Origin: Streptomyces sp. RKND-216 | Lineage (GTDB): Bacteria; Actinomycetota; Actinomycetes; Streptomycetales; Streptomycetaceae | Assembly: GCF_004795255.1 (NCBI RefSeq) | Contig: NZ_SSBQ01000002.1 | Location: 2,234,001-2,298,000, forward strand | Direction of reading: 5' to 3' | DNA: 64,000 bases | Shown: positions 10,071 through 20,339 of the stretch, in pieces | Layout: each line of letters starts with the position of its first letter | Numbering within the stretch: the first letter of the stretch is position 1 | Notes under the pieces: model-generated | What the model was told of the DNA's origin: nothing | Database searches by the model: none | Seen by the model: the letters and a program-made list of their open reading frames with translations, nothing else | Position numbers and translations under genes: made by a program

Positions 10071-10358
10071 TTACTTGGCCTTCTCGAGGATCTCGACGAC
10101 GCGCCAGCGCTTGGTGGCGGACAGCGGCCGGGTCTCCATGAGGAGGACACGGTCGCCGACGCCCGCGGCGTTCTGCTCGTCGTGCGCCTTGAGCTTCTCG
10201 GTACGGCGGATGATCTTGCCGTACAGCGCGTGCTTGACGCGGTCCTCGACGGCGACGACGACGGTCTTGTCCATCTTGTCGCTGACGACGAGACCCTGGC
10301 GGGTCTTGCGGAAGCCGCGCTTCTGCTCGTTCTTCTCAGTCACGTTGGTCTCGCTCAT
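10071..10358 (-). CDS. rpsQ: 30S ribosomal protein S17
   Basis: S17 (95 residues) is an OB-fold primary binder of 16S rRNA. The body ([20 protein letters not shown], then [15 protein letters not shown]) is standard, with an extra acidic and basic N-terminus ([15 protein letters not shown]). Its ATG shares one base with the rpmC stop. It is the last gene of the S10 gene order. Confidence 0.97.
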   Translation of the reverse strand: MSETNVTEKNEQKRGFRKTRQGLVVSDKMDKTVVVAVEDRVKHALYGKIIRRTEKLKAHDEQNAAGVGDRVLLMETRPLSATKRWRVVEILEKAK

Positions 10359-10582
10359 CAGGCACTCTCCACCGTCTCGATGCCCAGCTCGCGCTCACGC
10401 ATCAGGGTGTAGATCCGCGCGATGTCCTTGCGGACGGCCTTCAGCCGGCCGTGGTTCTCGAGCTGCCCGGTCGCCGCCTGGAAGCGGAGGTTGAACAGCT
10501 CTTCCTTGGCCTCGCGCAGCTTGCCGACGAGCTCCTCGCCGCCAAGCTCACGCAGCTCGGACGCCTTGGTTCCGGCCGCCAT
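10358..10582 (-). CDS. rpmC: 50S ribosomal protein L29
   Basis: L29 (74 residues) is a two-helix protein at the peptide exit tunnel and part of the docking site for trigger factor and SRP. I chose the ATG at 10580-10582 ([20 protein letters not shown]), which overlaps the rplP stop as TGATG. A GTG one codon upstream is possible but less likely. The helices and the conserved [13 protein letters not shown] are present. Confidence 0.96.
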   Translation of the reverse strand: MAAGTKASELRELGGEELVGKLREAKEELFNLRFQAATGQLENHGRLKAVRKDIARIYTLMRERELGIETVESA

Positions 10583-11001
10583 CACGATTCACCTGCCTCG
10601 CGCCGCACGATCCGGCACTTCATCGGAAGCTTGTGGGCGGCGCGGATGAGCGCCTCCTTGGCAATCTTCTCGTTCGGGTAGGACAGCTCGAACATGACCC
10701 GACCGGGCTTCACGTTCGCGATCCACCACTCCGGCGAACCCTTACCGGAACCCATGCGGGTCTCGGCGGGCTTCTTGGTCAGCGGGCGGTCGGGGTAGAT
10801 GTTGATCCACACCTTGCCACCACGCTTGATGTGACGGGTCATGGAGATACGAGCTGCCTCGATCTGCCGGTTCGTCACGTAGGCCGGGGTGACGGCCTGG
10901 ATGCCCCACTCGCCGAATGCGACCTCGGTGCCGCCCTTGGCCATGCCCTTGCGCTTCGGGTGGTGCTGCTTGCGGTGCTTGACCCTGCGCGGGATCAGCA
11001 T
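10582..11001 (-). CDS. rplP: 50S ribosomal protein L16
   Basis: The 139-residue product is L16, which organises the A-site tRNA region of the 50S subunit. The first residues [20 protein letters not shown] are diagnostic. AAAGGAG lies 9 bases before the ATG, one of the better ribosome sites in the cluster. It follows rpsC by three bases and overlaps rpmC by one. Confidence 0.97.
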   Translation of the reverse strand: MLIPRRVKHRKQHHPKRKGMAKGGTEVAFGEWGIQAVTPAYVTNRQIEAARISMTRHIKRGGKVWINIYPDRPLTKKPAETRMGSGKGSPEWWIANVKPGRVMFELSYPNEKIAKEALIRAAHKLPMKCRIVRREAGES

Positions 11002-11004
11002 GGG

Positions 11005-11841
11005 TCAGCTCTCCTTTCCGGAAGCCGTGGGCTCCGCGGCAGCAGCGGCGGGAGCCGCAGCCTCGGCCGACTTCGGTGCCTCGGACTGCTGCGAGCTCTG
11101 CGGCCGGCGGCCGCGGCCGCCGCGCTCGCCGCCCCGGCGGGGACGGTCGCTGCCGCCACCGCGCGACGGGCGGTTGCCCGCACGGGCGGCCGCGTTCTCG
11201 GCGCGCACCTCGGCGATGTTCTTGACGTCGCCCTTGTAGATCCACACCTTCACACCGATGCGGCCGAAGGTCGTACGAGCCTCGAACAGGCCGTAGTCGA
11301 CGTTGGCGCGCAGGGTGTGCAGGGGCACCCGGCCCTCGCGGTAGAACTCCGAGCGGGACATCTCGGCGCCGCCGAGACGGCCACCGCACTGGATCTTGAT
11401 GCCCTTGGCGCCGGCCTTCATCGCGGTCTGCATGCTCTTGCGCATCGCGCGGCGGAAGGAGACGCGGGAGGACAGCTGCTCGGCGACGGCCTGGGCCACC
11501 AGCTGAGCATCCGTCTCCGGGTTCTTCACCTCGAGGATGTTGAACTGGATCTGCTTGCCGGTCAGCTTCTCCAGGTTGCCCCGCAGGCGGTCGGCCTCGG
11601 CGCCGCGGCGGCCGATGACGATGCCCGGACGAGCGGTGTGGACGTCGACGCGCACGCGGTCACGGGTGCGCTCGATCTCCACCTTGGAGATGCCGGCCCG
11701 CTCCATGCCCTTGGTGAGCATCTTGCGGATCGCGACGTCTTCCTTGACGTAGTCCTTGTAGAGCTTGTCGGCGTACCAGCGCGACTTGAAGTCGGTGGTG
11801 ATGCCGAGGCGGAACCCGTGCGGGTTTACCTTCTGGCCCAT
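11005..11841 (-). CDS. rpsC: 30S ribosomal protein S3
   Basis: S3 has 278 residues: an N-terminal KH domain (about 40-110, with [20 protein letters not shown]), a C-terminal domain to about 210, and a long arginine-, glycine- and alanine-rich tail typical of Streptomyces. With S4 and S5 it forms the mRNA entry helicase. Its ATG overlaps the rplV TAA by one base. The low-complexity tail (about 213-278) is the only unusual part, and length variation there is normal. Confidence 0.97.
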   Translation of the reverse strand: MGQKVNPHGFRLGITTDFKSRWYADKLYKDYVKEDVAIRKMLTKGMERAGISKVEIERTRDRVRVDVHTARPGIVIGRRGAEADRLRGNLEKLTGKQIQFNILEVKNPETDAQLVAQAVAEQLSSRVSFRRAMRKSMQTAMKAGAKGIKIQCGGRLGGAEMSRSEFYREGRVPLHTLRANVDYGLFEARTTFGRIGVKVWIYKGDVKNIAEVRAENAAARAGNRPSRGGGSDRPRRGGERGGRGRRPQSSQQSEAPKSAEAAAPAAAAAEPTASGKES

Positions 11842-12188
11842 TACCGGGTTCCTTCCTTGCTGCTGACGACCACCGTGATGTGGCTGGTCCGCTTACGGAT
11901 CCGGTAGGCGCGGCCCTGGGCGCGCGGCCGGAACCGCTTCAGGGTCGGACCCTCGTCGACGTAGGCCTCGGAGATGAAGAGGCTGTCGACATCCGTGTGG
12001 TCGTAGTTGTGCGCGGCATTGGCAATGGCGCTGTCGAGCACCTTGCCCACGGGCACGCTGGCGGCCTGCGGGGCGAAACGCAGGACCGCCTGAGCCTCCG
12101 TGGCACTCATGCCACGGACAAGGTCCACCACCCGGCGGGCCTTCATGGGCGTGACGCGCACATAGCGCGCGGAGGCCCTGGCTTCCAT
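11841..12188 (-). CDS. rplV: 50S ribosomal protein L22
   Basis: The 115-residue product is L22, whose beta-hairpin lines the exit tunnel and is a macrolide-resistance locus. I chose the ATG giving [20 protein letters not shown], preceded by AAGGGA. Upstream in-frame ATGs would add 11 non-family residues. The tunnel hairpin region (about residues 80-100, [20 protein letters not shown]) has no deletion. Confidence 0.95.
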   Translation of the reverse strand: MEARASARYVRVTPMKARRVVDLVRGMSATEAQAVLRFAPQAASVPVGKVLDSAIANAAHNYDHTDVDSLFISEAYVDEGPTLKRFRPRAQGRAYRIRKRTSHITVVVSSKEGTR

Positions 12189-12226
12189 GGTTGTCCCTTC
12201 GGTGTCAGTCATGGTCGTCACCCCGG

Positions 12227-12508
12227 TCAGCGACGCCGCGACTTGCGGTCGTCCTTGACGTGGCCGCGGAAGCTGCGGGTCGGGGCGAACTCGCCGAGCT
12301 TGTGGCCGACCATCGACTCGGTGACGAACACCGGGACGTGCTTACGGCCGTCGTGCACCGCGATCGTGTGGCCCAGCATCGCCGGGACGATCATCGAGCG
12401 GCGGGACCAGGTCTTGATGACGTTCTTGGTGCCTGCTTCGTTCTGCGTGTCCACCTTCTTGGTCAGGTGGTCGTCGACGAAGGGCCCCTTCTTGAGACTG
12501 CGCGGCAT
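12227..12508 (-). CDS. rpsS: 30S ribosomal protein S19
   Basis: S19 (93 residues) is a 30S head protein that pairs with S13. The start [19 protein letters not shown] and the conserved [20 protein letters not shown] are both present. It lies 15 bases after rplB and 38 bases before rplV. Confidence 0.97.
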   Translation of the reverse strand: MPRSLKKGPFVDDHLTKKVDTQNEAGTKNVIKTWSRRSMIVPAMLGHTIAVHDGRKHVPVFVTESMVGHKLGEFAPTRSFRGHVKDDRKSRRR

Positions 12509-12523
12509 CGAAAACCCCGCCTC

Positions 12524-13360
12524 CTAGCGCTTCTTGTTCGTCTTGCGGCGGCGGACGATGTACTTGTTGCTGGCCTTCTTCGGCGAGCGCGTACGGCCCT
12601 CCTTCTGGCCCCACGGCGACACCGGGTGGCGGCCACCGGAGGTACGACCCTCACCACCACCGTGCGGGTGGTCGATCGGGTTCATGACCACACCGCGGAC
12701 GGTCGGGCGGACGCCCTTCCAGCGCATACGGCCGGCCTTGCCCCAGTTGATGTTCGACTGCTCGGCGTTGCCGACCTCGCCGATGGTGGCGCGGCAGCGG
12801 ACGTCGACCAGGCGGATCTCACCGGACGGCATGCGCAGGTGGGCCATGCGGCCCTCCTTCGCCAGCAGCTGCACGGACGCACCGGCGGAGCGGGCGAACT
12901 TGGCGCCGCCGCCTGGCCGCAGCTCGATGGCGTGGATGACCGTACCGACGGGGATGTTGCGCAGCGCCATGTTGTTGCCCGGCTTGATGTCCGCGCCGGG
13001 GCCGTTCTCGATCCGGGCGCCCTGCTTGAGGCCGGCCGGGGCGAGGATGTAGCGCTTCTCGCCGTCCACGTAGTGCAGCAGCGCGATGCGCGCGGTGCGG
13101 TTGGGGTCGTACTCGATGTGCGCGACCTTGGCCGGCACGCCGTCCTTGTCGTGACGACGGAAGTCGATCACGCGGTAGGCGCGCTTGTGGCCACCGCCCT
13201 GGTGGCGGACGGTCACACGACCGGCGTTGTTACGGCCGCCCTTGCTGTGCAGGGGGCGGACCAGCGACTTCTCCGGCGTGGACCGCGTGATCTCGACGAA
13301 GTCGGCGACGCTGGAGCCACGACGGCCCGGGGTCGTCGGCTTGTACTTGCGGATACCCAT
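12524..13360 (-). CDS. rplB: 50S ribosomal protein L2
   Basis: The 278-residue product is L2, essential for subunit joining and peptidyl transferase activity. It has an OB domain followed by an SH3-like domain. The C-terminal active histidine segment ([20 protein letters not shown]) is intact. It follows rplW after 46 bases. No irregularities were seen. Confidence 0.98.
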   Translation of the reverse strand: MGIRKYKPTTPGRRGSSVADFVEITRSTPEKSLVRPLHSKGGRNNAGRVTVRHQGGGHKRAYRVIDFRRHDKDGVPAKVAHIEYDPNRTARIALLHYVDGEKRYILAPAGLKQGARIENGPGADIKPGNNMALRNIPVGTVIHAIELRPGGGAKFARSAGASVQLLAKEGRMAHLRMPSGEIRLVDVRCRATIGEVGNAEQSNINWGKAGRMRWKGVRPTVRGVVMNPIDHPHGGGEGRTSGGRHPVSPWGQKEGRTRSPKKASNKYIVRRRKTNKKR

Positions 13361-13406
13361 TTCTCAGTCCTCGGAAGATTCCGGACTTCTGGCGGTTCGG
13401 CCCCCG

Positions 13407-13742
13407 TTAGGAGACCGGGCCGCCGAAGATGTCGATGCGGTCGCCCTCGGCAAGGGTCACGATGGCGCGCTTGGTGTCGGCGCGCTTGCCGTAACCGGTG
13501 CGGGTGCGCTTGCGCTTGCCCTGCCGGTTGATCGTGTTGACCCCGGTGACCTTGACCGAGAAGACCGCCTGGACGGCCTGCTTGATCTGGGTCTTGTTGG
13601 CGCGCGTGTCGACGAGGAAGGTGTACTTGTTCTCGTCCAGCAGCGCGTAGCTCTTCTCCGAAACCACCGGCTTCAGCAGCAGGTCACGGGGGTCCGTGAA
13701 CGTCTTGCTGGTGACGGCGGTCTGCTCGGTCGCCTCGCTCAT
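13407..13742 (-). CDS. rplW: 50S ribosomal protein L23
   Basis: L23 (111 residues) sits at the exit tunnel and docks trigger factor and SRP. The family core [20 protein letters not shown] is present, with the tunnel loop near [20 protein letters not shown]. It has a short variable N-terminal extension ([15 protein letters not shown]). Its start overlaps the rplD stop by one base. Confidence 0.97.
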   Translation of the reverse strand: MSEATEQTAVTSKTFTDPRDLLLKPVVSEKSYALLDENKYTFLVDTRANKTQIKQAVQAVFSVKVTGVNTINRQGKRKRTRTGYGKRADTKRAIVTLAEGDRIDIFGGPVS

Positions 13743-14404
13743 CAGGCTTCGCTCCCTTCGAGCTCAGCCCCGGCAGCGGCCTTCTGCGGGCCGGCCACGA
13801 AGGACTCGAAGGCGGCCTTCGTGAAGACCACGTCGTCGGAGACGAGCACGTCGTACGTGTTCAGCTGGCCCGGCTCCAGGATGTGCACCTGGGGCAGGTT
13901 GCGGGCGGACAGCCACGCGGCCTCGTCGGCGCGCTCGGCGACCAGGAGCAGGTGCTTGCGCTCACTGACCTTGCCGAACAGCGTCTTGGCGGCCTTGGTG
14001 GAGACCTCGCCCTCGACCACGCCGGAGACGACGTGGACACGGCCGTGACGGGCCCGGTCGGAGAGGGCACCGCGAAGGGCGGCGGCCTTCATCTTCTTCG
14101 GGGTCCGCTGCGAGTAGTCACGCGGCTGCGGGCCGTGGACGACGCCACCACCGGCGAACTGCGGCGCGCGGGTCGAACCCTGACGGGCGCGACCGGTGCC
14201 CTTCTGGCGGTACGGCTTCTTGCCACCGCCGCGGACCTCGCCACGGGTCTTGGTCTTGTGCGTGCCCTGGCGGGCCGCGGCCAGCTGCGCGACGACGACC
14301 TGGTGGATCAGCGGAACGCTGACCTGCGTGTCGAAGATCTCCGCGGGGAGCTCGACGGTGCCGGTCTTGTCGCCTGCCGGCGAAAGAATGTCAACGGTGC
14401 TCAT
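13742..14404 (-). CDS. rplD: 50S ribosomal protein L4
   Basis: The 220-residue product is L4, whose extended loop forms the tunnel constriction with L22. In E. coli it autoregulates the S10 operon. I chose the ATG at 14402-14404 ([20 protein letters not shown]). The frame extends upstream inside rplC, but that sequence is not L4. The tunnel loop [20 protein letters not shown] is intact. It lies four bases after rplC. Confidence 0.96.
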   Translation of the reverse strand: MSTVDILSPAGDKTGTVELPAEIFDTQVSVPLIHQVVVAQLAAARQGTHKTKTRGEVRGGGKKPYRQKGTGRARQGSTRAPQFAGGGVVHGPQPRDYSQRTPKKMKAAALRGALSDRARHGRVHVVSGVVEGEVSTKAAKTLFGKVSERKHLLLVAERADEAAWLSARNLPQVHILEPGQLNTYDVLVSDDVVFTKAAFESFVAGPQKAAAGAELEGSEA

Positions 14405-14408
14405 TACC

Positions 14409-15053
14409 TCAAGCCCCCTTGGCCGCGGTACGGACCAGGACGAGGCCGCCGTTCGGACCGGGAACTGCGCCCTTGATGAGCAGCAGGCCCTTCTCCGCGT
14501 CAACGGCGTGGACGGTCAGGTTCTGGGTGGTGACCCGCTCGTTGCCCATGCGGCCAGCCATGCGCGTGCCCTTGAAGACACGGCCGGGGGTCGCGCAGCC
14601 GCCGATGGAGCCCGGCTTGCGGTGCACGCGGTGCGCACCGTGCGAGGCCTTGCCACCGCGGAAGCCGTGGCGCTTCATGCCACCGGCGAAGCCCTTGCCC
14701 TTGCTGGTGCCGGTCACGTCGACCTTGATGCCGGAGTCGAAGACCTCGGCGGTGACTTCCTGGCCCAGCGTGTACGCGCCGGCGTCGTTGGTACGGATCT
14801 CCACGAGGTGGCGACGCGGGGTCACGTCGGCCTTCGAGAAGTGACCCTTGAGTGGCTTGTTCACCTTGCGGGGGTCGATCTCGCCGAAGGCGATCTGGAC
14901 GGCGTCGTAGCCGTCCTTGTCGTTGGTGCGCACCTGGGTCACGACACAGGGGCCGGCCTTGACCACGGTCACGGGCACGACGCGGTTGTTGTCGTCCCAG
15001 ACCTGGGTCATGCCGAGCTTCTCGCCCAGGACACCCTTGATCTGCTTGGTCAT
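14409..15053 (-). CDS. rplC: 50S ribosomal protein L3
   Basis: L3 (214 residues) initiates 50S assembly and reaches the peptidyl transferase centre. I chose the ATG ([20 protein letters not shown]). A GTG one codon upstream is also open. The long loop, with [20 protein letters not shown] and [20 protein letters not shown], is the site of tiamulin and linezolid resistance changes and looks wild-type. It lies 14 bases downstream of rpsJ. Confidence 0.96.
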   Translation of the reverse strand: MTKQIKGVLGEKLGMTQVWDDNNRVVPVTVVKAGPCVVTQVRTNDKDGYDAVQIAFGEIDPRKVNKPLKGHFSKADVTPRRHLVEIRTNDAGAYTLGQEVTAEVFDSGIKVDVTGTSKGKGFAGGMKRHGFRGGKASHGAHRVHRKPGSIGGCATPGRVFKGTRMAGRMGNERVTTQNLTVHAVDAEKGLLLIKGAVPGPNGGLVLVRTAAKGA

Positions 15054-15067
15054 CACTACCGCGCCTC

Positions 15068-15376
15068 TCAGAGCTTGATCTCGATGTCGACGCCGGCCGG
15101 GAGGTCCAGGCGCATCAGCGAGTCAACGGTCTTGGGCGTCGGGTCGAGGATGTCGATCAGGCGCTTGTGGGTGCGCATCTCGAAGTGCTCGCGCGCGTCC
15201 TTGTACTTGTGCGGCGACTTGATGACGCAGTACACGTTCTTCTCAGTGGGCAGCGGCACCGGGCCCGCGACCGACGCACCAGTGCGGGTCACCGTCTCGA
15301 CGATCTTCTTCGCCGAGTTGTCGATGACCTCGTGGTCGTAGGCCTTGAGCCGGATGCGGATCTTCTGTCCCGCCAT
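15068..15376 (-). CDS. rpsJ: 30S ribosomal protein S10
   Basis: S10 (102 residues) starts the S10 operon. It is also the NusE partner of NusB and NusG in antitermination. The start [20 protein letters not shown] is the family start, although the frame stays open for 160 more codons upstream. The loop [20 protein letters not shown] is intact. The leader carries a 25-base element shared with the rpsL leader. Confidence 0.97.
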   Translation of the reverse strand: MAGQKIRIRLKAYDHEVIDNSAKKIVETVTRTGASVAGPVPLPTEKNVYCVIKSPHKYKDAREHFEMRTHKRLIDILDPTPKTVDSLMRLDLPAGVDIEIKL

Positions 15377-15939
15377 GGCTACTTCGTAGTCCTTCTTCTC
15401 GTCACGCTCTGGAACCCCGGAGGTCGTCCGCTCCCCGCTCCCGCTCCTTGCGATTGCTCCTCCGCTCCGACCCACGCGGTCGGGCGTGTCGCAACCCTCC
15501 TCGTACGTCTCCACAGGAGAACGTCCTCGATGAAGGAGGGAGTCGGGGGAAGAGACCCACCGGGATGCCTGGTCGGAGCCCCTCCTGCACTTCCCGGAAG
15601 ATTCCCGTACTTCCGCCCCTGACGAGGGGCGACGAGTACATCGGGACTCGCTTCCAGTCCTCCCGGCGGGAGGCGCACAGCATCGGCACTCAACCGAGCA
15701 ACCGGAACAGTGTGCCATACCAGGCGGGGGCCATGCGAATCGGCGCCGGGCCCCGCCCAGGCAGGTGACGAGGCCCACACGGGCGTTCGGACCCGGCCCT
15801 CGACCGTACCGGTCCCGCGCCTGTGCGGCGCACCCCCCGCGCCACCCCGACACACACAGGAGGCGCGGCCCGGTTCCGGGTCTTTCCCCTTCCGCACTGG
15901 TATGCGTGCCCTGCAGAGGGTCGTGGAGAGGTGGGCGTA
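15377..15939. other. Divergent intergenic region upstream of rpsJ
   Basis: No convincing gene lies in these 563 bases. Open frames on both strands are long only because of the base composition. The region must carry the S10 operon promoter on the minus strand and the promoter of the membrane-protein gene on the plus strand. I found no clear TTGAC/TAGRAT pair for rpsJ. The only clear signal is the 25-base element at 15467-15491. The long distance suggests a structured S10 leader. Confidence 0.6.
15467..15491 (-). promoter_or_regulatory. Leader element shared with the str operon
   Basis: This 25-base sequence, 91-115 bases upstream of the rpsJ start, matches 23403-23427 upstream of rpsL at 24 of 25 positions, in the same orientation relative to the gene. 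It contains the small inverted repeat CCGACC-CACGC-GGTCGG. Both copies lie in the leaders of major ribosomal protein operons, and the rpsL copy is downstream of its predicted promoter, so it probably acts in the RNA. Confidence 0.6.
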
Positions 15940-16680
15940 ATGTCCGGTGACTGGTGGATGCGCAACATCGTCGAGCCCGGCAAGCTGCCGCTGCTGCTGG
16001 CGCTGGTGACGTTCGTGCTCACCTTCGCCATCACGCGGCTGGTGACCCGGATGATCCGCGCCGGACGCGGGCCGTTCCGCAACGTCACGCCCGGCGGCAT
16101 GCACATCCACCACGTGGTGCCCGGCATCCTTCTCATGACGGTCGGCGGGTTCACCGCCTTCGCCGGCGGGCGGCACGGCTGGGGCGCGGGCGTGGCCGCG
16201 GTGCTGTTCGGGATGGGCGCGGGACTCGTCCTGGACGAGTTCGCGCTCGTCCTGCACCTGAACGACGTGTACTGGAGCAAGGCCGGCACGCAGAGCGTCG
16301 AGGTCGTGCTCGTCACCTTCGCGCTGACGCTGCTGCTGCTCAGCGGCTTCTCCCCGCTCGGCGTCGACAGCCTCGGCGACGACGAGGAGCAGAGCCGACT
16401 CGGGGCCGCGCTCACCGCGCTGGCGAACTTCGCGATCGTGCTGATCGCGCTGGTCAAGGGCAAGACGTGGATGGCGCTTGTCGGGGTGCTGATCCCGCCG
16501 GTCGCCCTCTTCGGTGCGGTGCGGCTCGCGAAGCCGGCGTCGCCGTGGGCGAAACGCCTCTACACGCGGCGGCCGCGCGCGCAGCACCGCGCGGCCGAGC
16601 GTGCCGACGCCCACATGCGGCGCTGGGGCCCGCTGCGCCGCCGCGTCGACTACCTCGTCGGCGGCGCTCCCTCCGCCTGA
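15940..16680 (+). CDS. Integral membrane protein of unknown function
   Basis: The 246-residue product has several hydrophobic segments (about residues 14-37, 55-95, 118-142, 158-190), so four to six membrane helices are likely, followed by a basic cytosolic tail ([20 protein letters not shown]). Between the first two helices lies a histidine-rich stretch ([12 protein letters not shown]), which could bind a metal or heme, but I do not recognise a named family. The ATG at 15940 follows GAGAGGTGG at a good distance. It is divergent from the S10 operon and convergent with the hydrolase gene, with a hairpin between them. A homologue next to rpsJ is usual in Streptomyces. No function is assigned. 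Confidence 0.85.
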   Translation: MSGDWWMRNIVEPGKLPLLLALVTFVLTFAITRLVTRMIRAGRGPFRNVTPGGMHIHHVVPGILLMTVGGFTAFAGGRHGWGAGVAAVLFGMGAGLVLDEFALVLHLNDVYWSKAGTQSVEVVLVTFALTLLLLSGFSPLGVDSLGDDEEQSRLGAALTALANFAIVLIALVKGKTWMALVGVLIPPVALFGAVRLAKPASPWAKRLYTRRPRAQHRAAERADAHMRRWGPLRRRVDYLVGGAPSA

Positions 16681-16762
16681 CCGCGGTGCGGCCGACGGCC
16701 CAGCCCTCCGGCGCCGGAACGGCACGCAGCCGGGCGGCAGCGGCCCGGCGGAACTTCCGACG

Positions 16763-16786
16763 ACCGGACCACAGCTGGGGTCCGGT
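16763..16786. terminator. Hairpin between convergent genes
   Basis: ACCGGACC at 16763-16770 pairs with GGTCCGGT at 16779-16786 around an 8-base loop. It lies in the 156-base gap between the 3' ends of the membrane-protein gene and the hydrolase gene. It could stop transcription in both directions. There is no U-tract. Confidence 0.5.
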
Positions 16787-16836
16787 GCTTGGTCGAGCCC
16801 GTACCCGGAAGTGCGGGCAATCCGCGCCACGGCGGA

Positions 16837-18075
16837 CTACGCGTGACCACGGGCCAGCGCAATGAGGCGATCGAGGATGCGGGCACCATCGGCGCGCAGG
16901 CCGTTGTGCTCGTACTCGTTGGTGAGCCAGGGCCGCAGCGTCGGGATCAGCGCGGCCGTCTCCTCGGAGAAGGCACGGTCGACATACGCGTCGTCCGCGT
17001 AGATCGCCGCCGCGCAGGGCACGTCGCAGTCGCGCAGCCGGTCCGGGTCGTAGAGCCGGGGCCACTCGTGTTCGGCGAGCAGATCGGCGGCCTCCCGCAG
17101 CGGCGCCAGCTCGCGGTAGTCCTCGAACATCCACGGGTAGACGTGCTCGCCGGTGAACAGCGTGGTGTCGGCGGCGTACCCGGCGGGCAGGGTCCGCTCC
17201 GCGGACCACCGGGTGGCGTGCCCGTCGGCGTAGGACGACTCGTGGACGACCGCGTACAGCGGGTTCCGGCCGGAGAACGGCATCGCCGCGGCCACGTCGT
17301 GACGGAACGCCGCCGACGAGGGGTCGCGTTCCAGCAGGTAGTGAAGACGCTCGGCACCGTCGCTGGTACCCAGCAGGTTGCCGAGCTGCCGGAAGCGCCG
17401 CGCGGTGAGCCGGTCGCCGTCCGGCAGCACGACCTCGCCGGCCTCCAGCCGCTCCACCAGGGAGCGGACCCGGGCGCGGTCGCCCGGGTAGCGCCGGTAG
17501 TAGCGGGCGTTGCGCTCCCGCATCACCCGGTACGTCGCCGCGTACACCTCGTCGGGGTGGCGCCCCACGGGCGGCAGGCCGCCGGTGAAGAAGACCTCCC
17601 GCAGCGCCTCCGGCGCCACGCTGAGGTAGTGCAGGGCGCAGAAGCCGCCGAAGGACTGCCCGAGCAGGCTCCACCGGTCGACGTCCAGGTCGGCGCGGAT
17701 CCACTCCGCGTCCTGCACGATCGCGTCGGCACGGAAGCGGGCGAGGTGTGCGGCCTGCTGTCGCGGCGACATGCCCGACAGGGTCCCGACGGGCGTCGAG
17801 AGGCCGGTGCCGCGCTGGTCGAGCAGCAGGACGCGGTACTCGGGCAGCGCGCGCTCGAGCCAGCCGGGGGCGGTGGGCGCGACGGTGGGACGGGGCGCCT
17901 CCTGGCCCGGCCCTCCCTGGAGGTAGACCAGATACGGCCGGTCGCGCCCGCCCGGCGCGGCGACCTCGCGGGCGAAGACGGTGATGTGCGCGCCGTCCGG
18001 GTCCGCGTGGTCCAGTGGGACGTGGAACTCCAGCTCGGTCAGGACCATTCCGGGGGCGTGGTGCGTGAGAGCCAT
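16837..18075 (-). CDS. Alpha/beta hydrolase, proline iminopeptidase-like
   Basis: The 412-residue protein is a serine hydrolase of the S33 (proline iminopeptidase) type. Visible features are the oxyanion-hole motif QGGPG at 53-57, the segment DQRGTGLS at 86-93 and the nucleophile elbow GQSFGG with S141. An acidic residue near 355 and the histidine in NEYEHNGLRADG near the C-terminus could complete the triad. It has no signal peptide, so it should be cytosolic. Peptides with N-terminal proline are the family substrate, but relatives act on esters and amides, so the substrate is open. The gene stands alone. The YceI gene upstream is separated from it by a strong hairpin. Confidence 0.9.
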   Translation of the reverse strand: MALTHHAPGMVLTELEFHVPLDHADPDGAHITVFAREVAAPGGRDRPYLVYLQGGPGQEAPRPTVAPTAPGWLERALPEYRVLLLDQRGTGLSTPVGTLSGMSPRQQAAHLARFRADAIVQDAEWIRADLDVDRWSLLGQSFGGFCALHYLSVAPEALREVFFTGGLPPVGRHPDEVYAATYRVMRERNARYYRRYPGDRARVRSLVERLEAGEVVLPDGDRLTARRFRQLGNLLGTSDGAERLHYLLERDPSSAAFRHDVAAAMPFSGRNPLYAVVHESSYADGHATRWSAERTLPAGYAADTTLFTGEHVYPWMFEDYRELAPLREAADLLAEHEWPRLYDPDRLRDCDVPCAAAIYADDAYVDRAFSEETAALIPTLRPWLTNEYEHNGLRADGARILDRLIALARGHA

Positions 18076-18109
18076 GGGGCCGATCCTCCCACCACGCCGG
18101 AGCGCAGGG

Positions 18110-18154
18110 CGTACGGCCCGCCCGGTGACCGCGCACCGGGCGGGGGCCCGTACG
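18110..18154 (-). terminator. Terminator-like hairpin after the yceI-type gene
   Basis: An outer stem GTACGG (18111-18116) with CCGTAC (18148-18153) and an inner 11-bp stem CCCGCCCGGTG (18117-18127) with CACCGGGCGGG (18134-18144) form a long hairpin with a 6-base loop and a 3-base bulge. It fills the 96-base gap between the YceI gene and the hydrolase gene on the minus strand and probably ends yceI transcription. Confidence 0.6.
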
Positions 18155-18171
18155 GCCGGCGGCGGCGCGTG

Positions 18172-18729
18172 TCAGCCCTGCCGGACGGCCGACACCTCGA
18201 ACTCGAGCGTGATCTTGTCGCTGACCAGAAAGCCTCCGGTCTCCAGGGCGGCGTTCCAGGTGATGCCGAAGTCCTGGCGGTTGATCGTGGTGCTGCCCTC
18301 CAGCCCGATACGGCTGTTGCCGAAGGGGTCGGTGGCGTTGCCCTCGTAGGTGAAGGGGACCGTCACCGGCCGGGTGACGCCCTTGATCGTGAGGTCGCCC
18401 GTGACGTCGAAGGTGTCGTCGCCCGTCGCCCGCACACCGGTGGAGCGGAAGGTGATCTCGGGGTACTGCGCCATGTCGAGGAAGTCGTTGCTGCGCAGGT
18501 GACCGTCGCGGTCGGCGTTGCGGGTGTCGATGCTCTCGGCCTTGATCGTCAGCTCCACGGAGGACTCTTCCGGGTGCGCGCCGTCGATGCGGGCGGTGCC
18601 GGTGAAGTCGTTGAACGCGCCGCGCACCTTCGTCACCATCGCGTGGCGGGCGACGAAGCCGATGCGGGTGTGGGCCGGGTCGAGGGTGTACGCGCCGGTG
18701 AGCCCGGCGCGGTCGTCGGTGACGGTCAT
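18172..18729 (-). CDS. YceI family lipid-binding protein
   Basis: The 185-residue product matches the YceI family, a lipocalin-like beta barrel that binds polyisoprenoid or other amphiphilic molecules. Typical segments are [20 protein letters not shown] at the start and [20 protein letters not shown] in the middle. There is no signal peptide, so this is the cytosolic form. The chosen ATG has GGAGG seven bases upstream. Upstream lies a palindrome, GTTGA-AGGC-TCAAC, that looks like a MarR-type operator. The real ligand cannot be read from the sequence. Confidence 0.93.
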   Translation of the reverse strand: MTVTDDRAGLTGAYTLDPAHTRIGFVARHAMVTKVRGAFNDFTGTARIDGAHPEESSVELTIKAESIDTRNADRDGHLRSNDFLDMAQYPEITFRSTGVRATGDDTFDVTGDLTIKGVTRPVTVPFTYEGNATDPFGNSRIGLEGSTTINRQDFGITWNAALETGGFLVSDKITLEFEVSAVRQG

Positions 18730-18777
18730 GGTAGGCCTCCGAAGTTCGTGGTCGTGCTCTCTGCACGGCACAACATG

Positions 18778-18791
18778 GTTGAAGGCTCAAC
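18778..18791 (-). promoter_or_regulatory. Palindrome, possible MarR-type operator for the YceI gene
   Basis: GTTGA at 18778-18782 and TCAAC at 18787-18791 form an inverted repeat with a 4-base spacer, 49 bases upstream of the YceI start codon, where a promoter would be expected. MarR-family repressors often bind TTGA-N-TCAA type repeats, and YceI genes are often under such control. No regulator gene is adjacent. Confidence 0.4.
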
Positions 18792-18840
18792 TATTCCGTC
18801 GGCAGGGAACCGTTTCCACCGGGACCGCGACCGGGACATG

Positions 18841-18878
18841 CGGAGGGCCCGCACGACAGGCGTCGTGCGGGCCCTCCG
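18841..18878 (-). terminator. tuf terminator
   Basis: A perfect 17-bp stem (18841-18857 with 18862-18878, ending GCACGAC and GTCGTGC at the loop) with a 4-base loop begins 48 bases after the tuf stop codon. It is the strongest hairpin in this part of the window and should end the str operon transcript. No U-tract follows, as is common in Streptomyces. Confidence 0.8.
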
Positions 18879-18925
18879 TGCCGGCCGAAGCCGGCGAAGC
18901 GCTCGCTAGGAGCAGGAGCCGAAGG

Positions 18926-20119
<1,194 letters not shown>

Positions 20120-20253
20120 TGGGGTCCTCCTGTGGACTGGTGCTGTACGCCCACCACGCTCTGCGGTGGGGTTCAGGTGGTCGTACCGAACCGGTCAGGA
20201 CCCCGAGGGGGACGCCCTTGACCGTTTCGTCTTCTGGGCGGGGCTCCGGGGGC

Positions 20254-20282
20254 CCGTCTCAGATCCTGCGGATCTGAGACGG
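20254..20282 (-). terminator. Hairpin in the fusA-tuf spacer
   Basis: CCGTCTCAGATC at 20254-20265 and GATCTGAGACGG at 20271-20282 form a perfect 12-bp stem with a 5-base loop, 58 bases after the fusA stop. It is less GC-rich than the other hairpins here and has no U-tract. It could attenuate read-through or mark a processing site so that tuf mRNA level differs from fusA. Confidence 0.6.
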
Positions 20283-20339
20283 TATGCCCCGAATGCCTTT
20301 GCTCCAGCCTAATGGGTGAGTGCAGCCGGCGAACCGGCC

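Noticed and set aside
15379..16830. Long minus-strand open frame of 483 codons opposite the membrane-protein gene
   Set aside because: It is rich in arginine and histidine and lacks any family feature. The plus frame has clear membrane helices and a good ribosome site. It is a compositional shadow.
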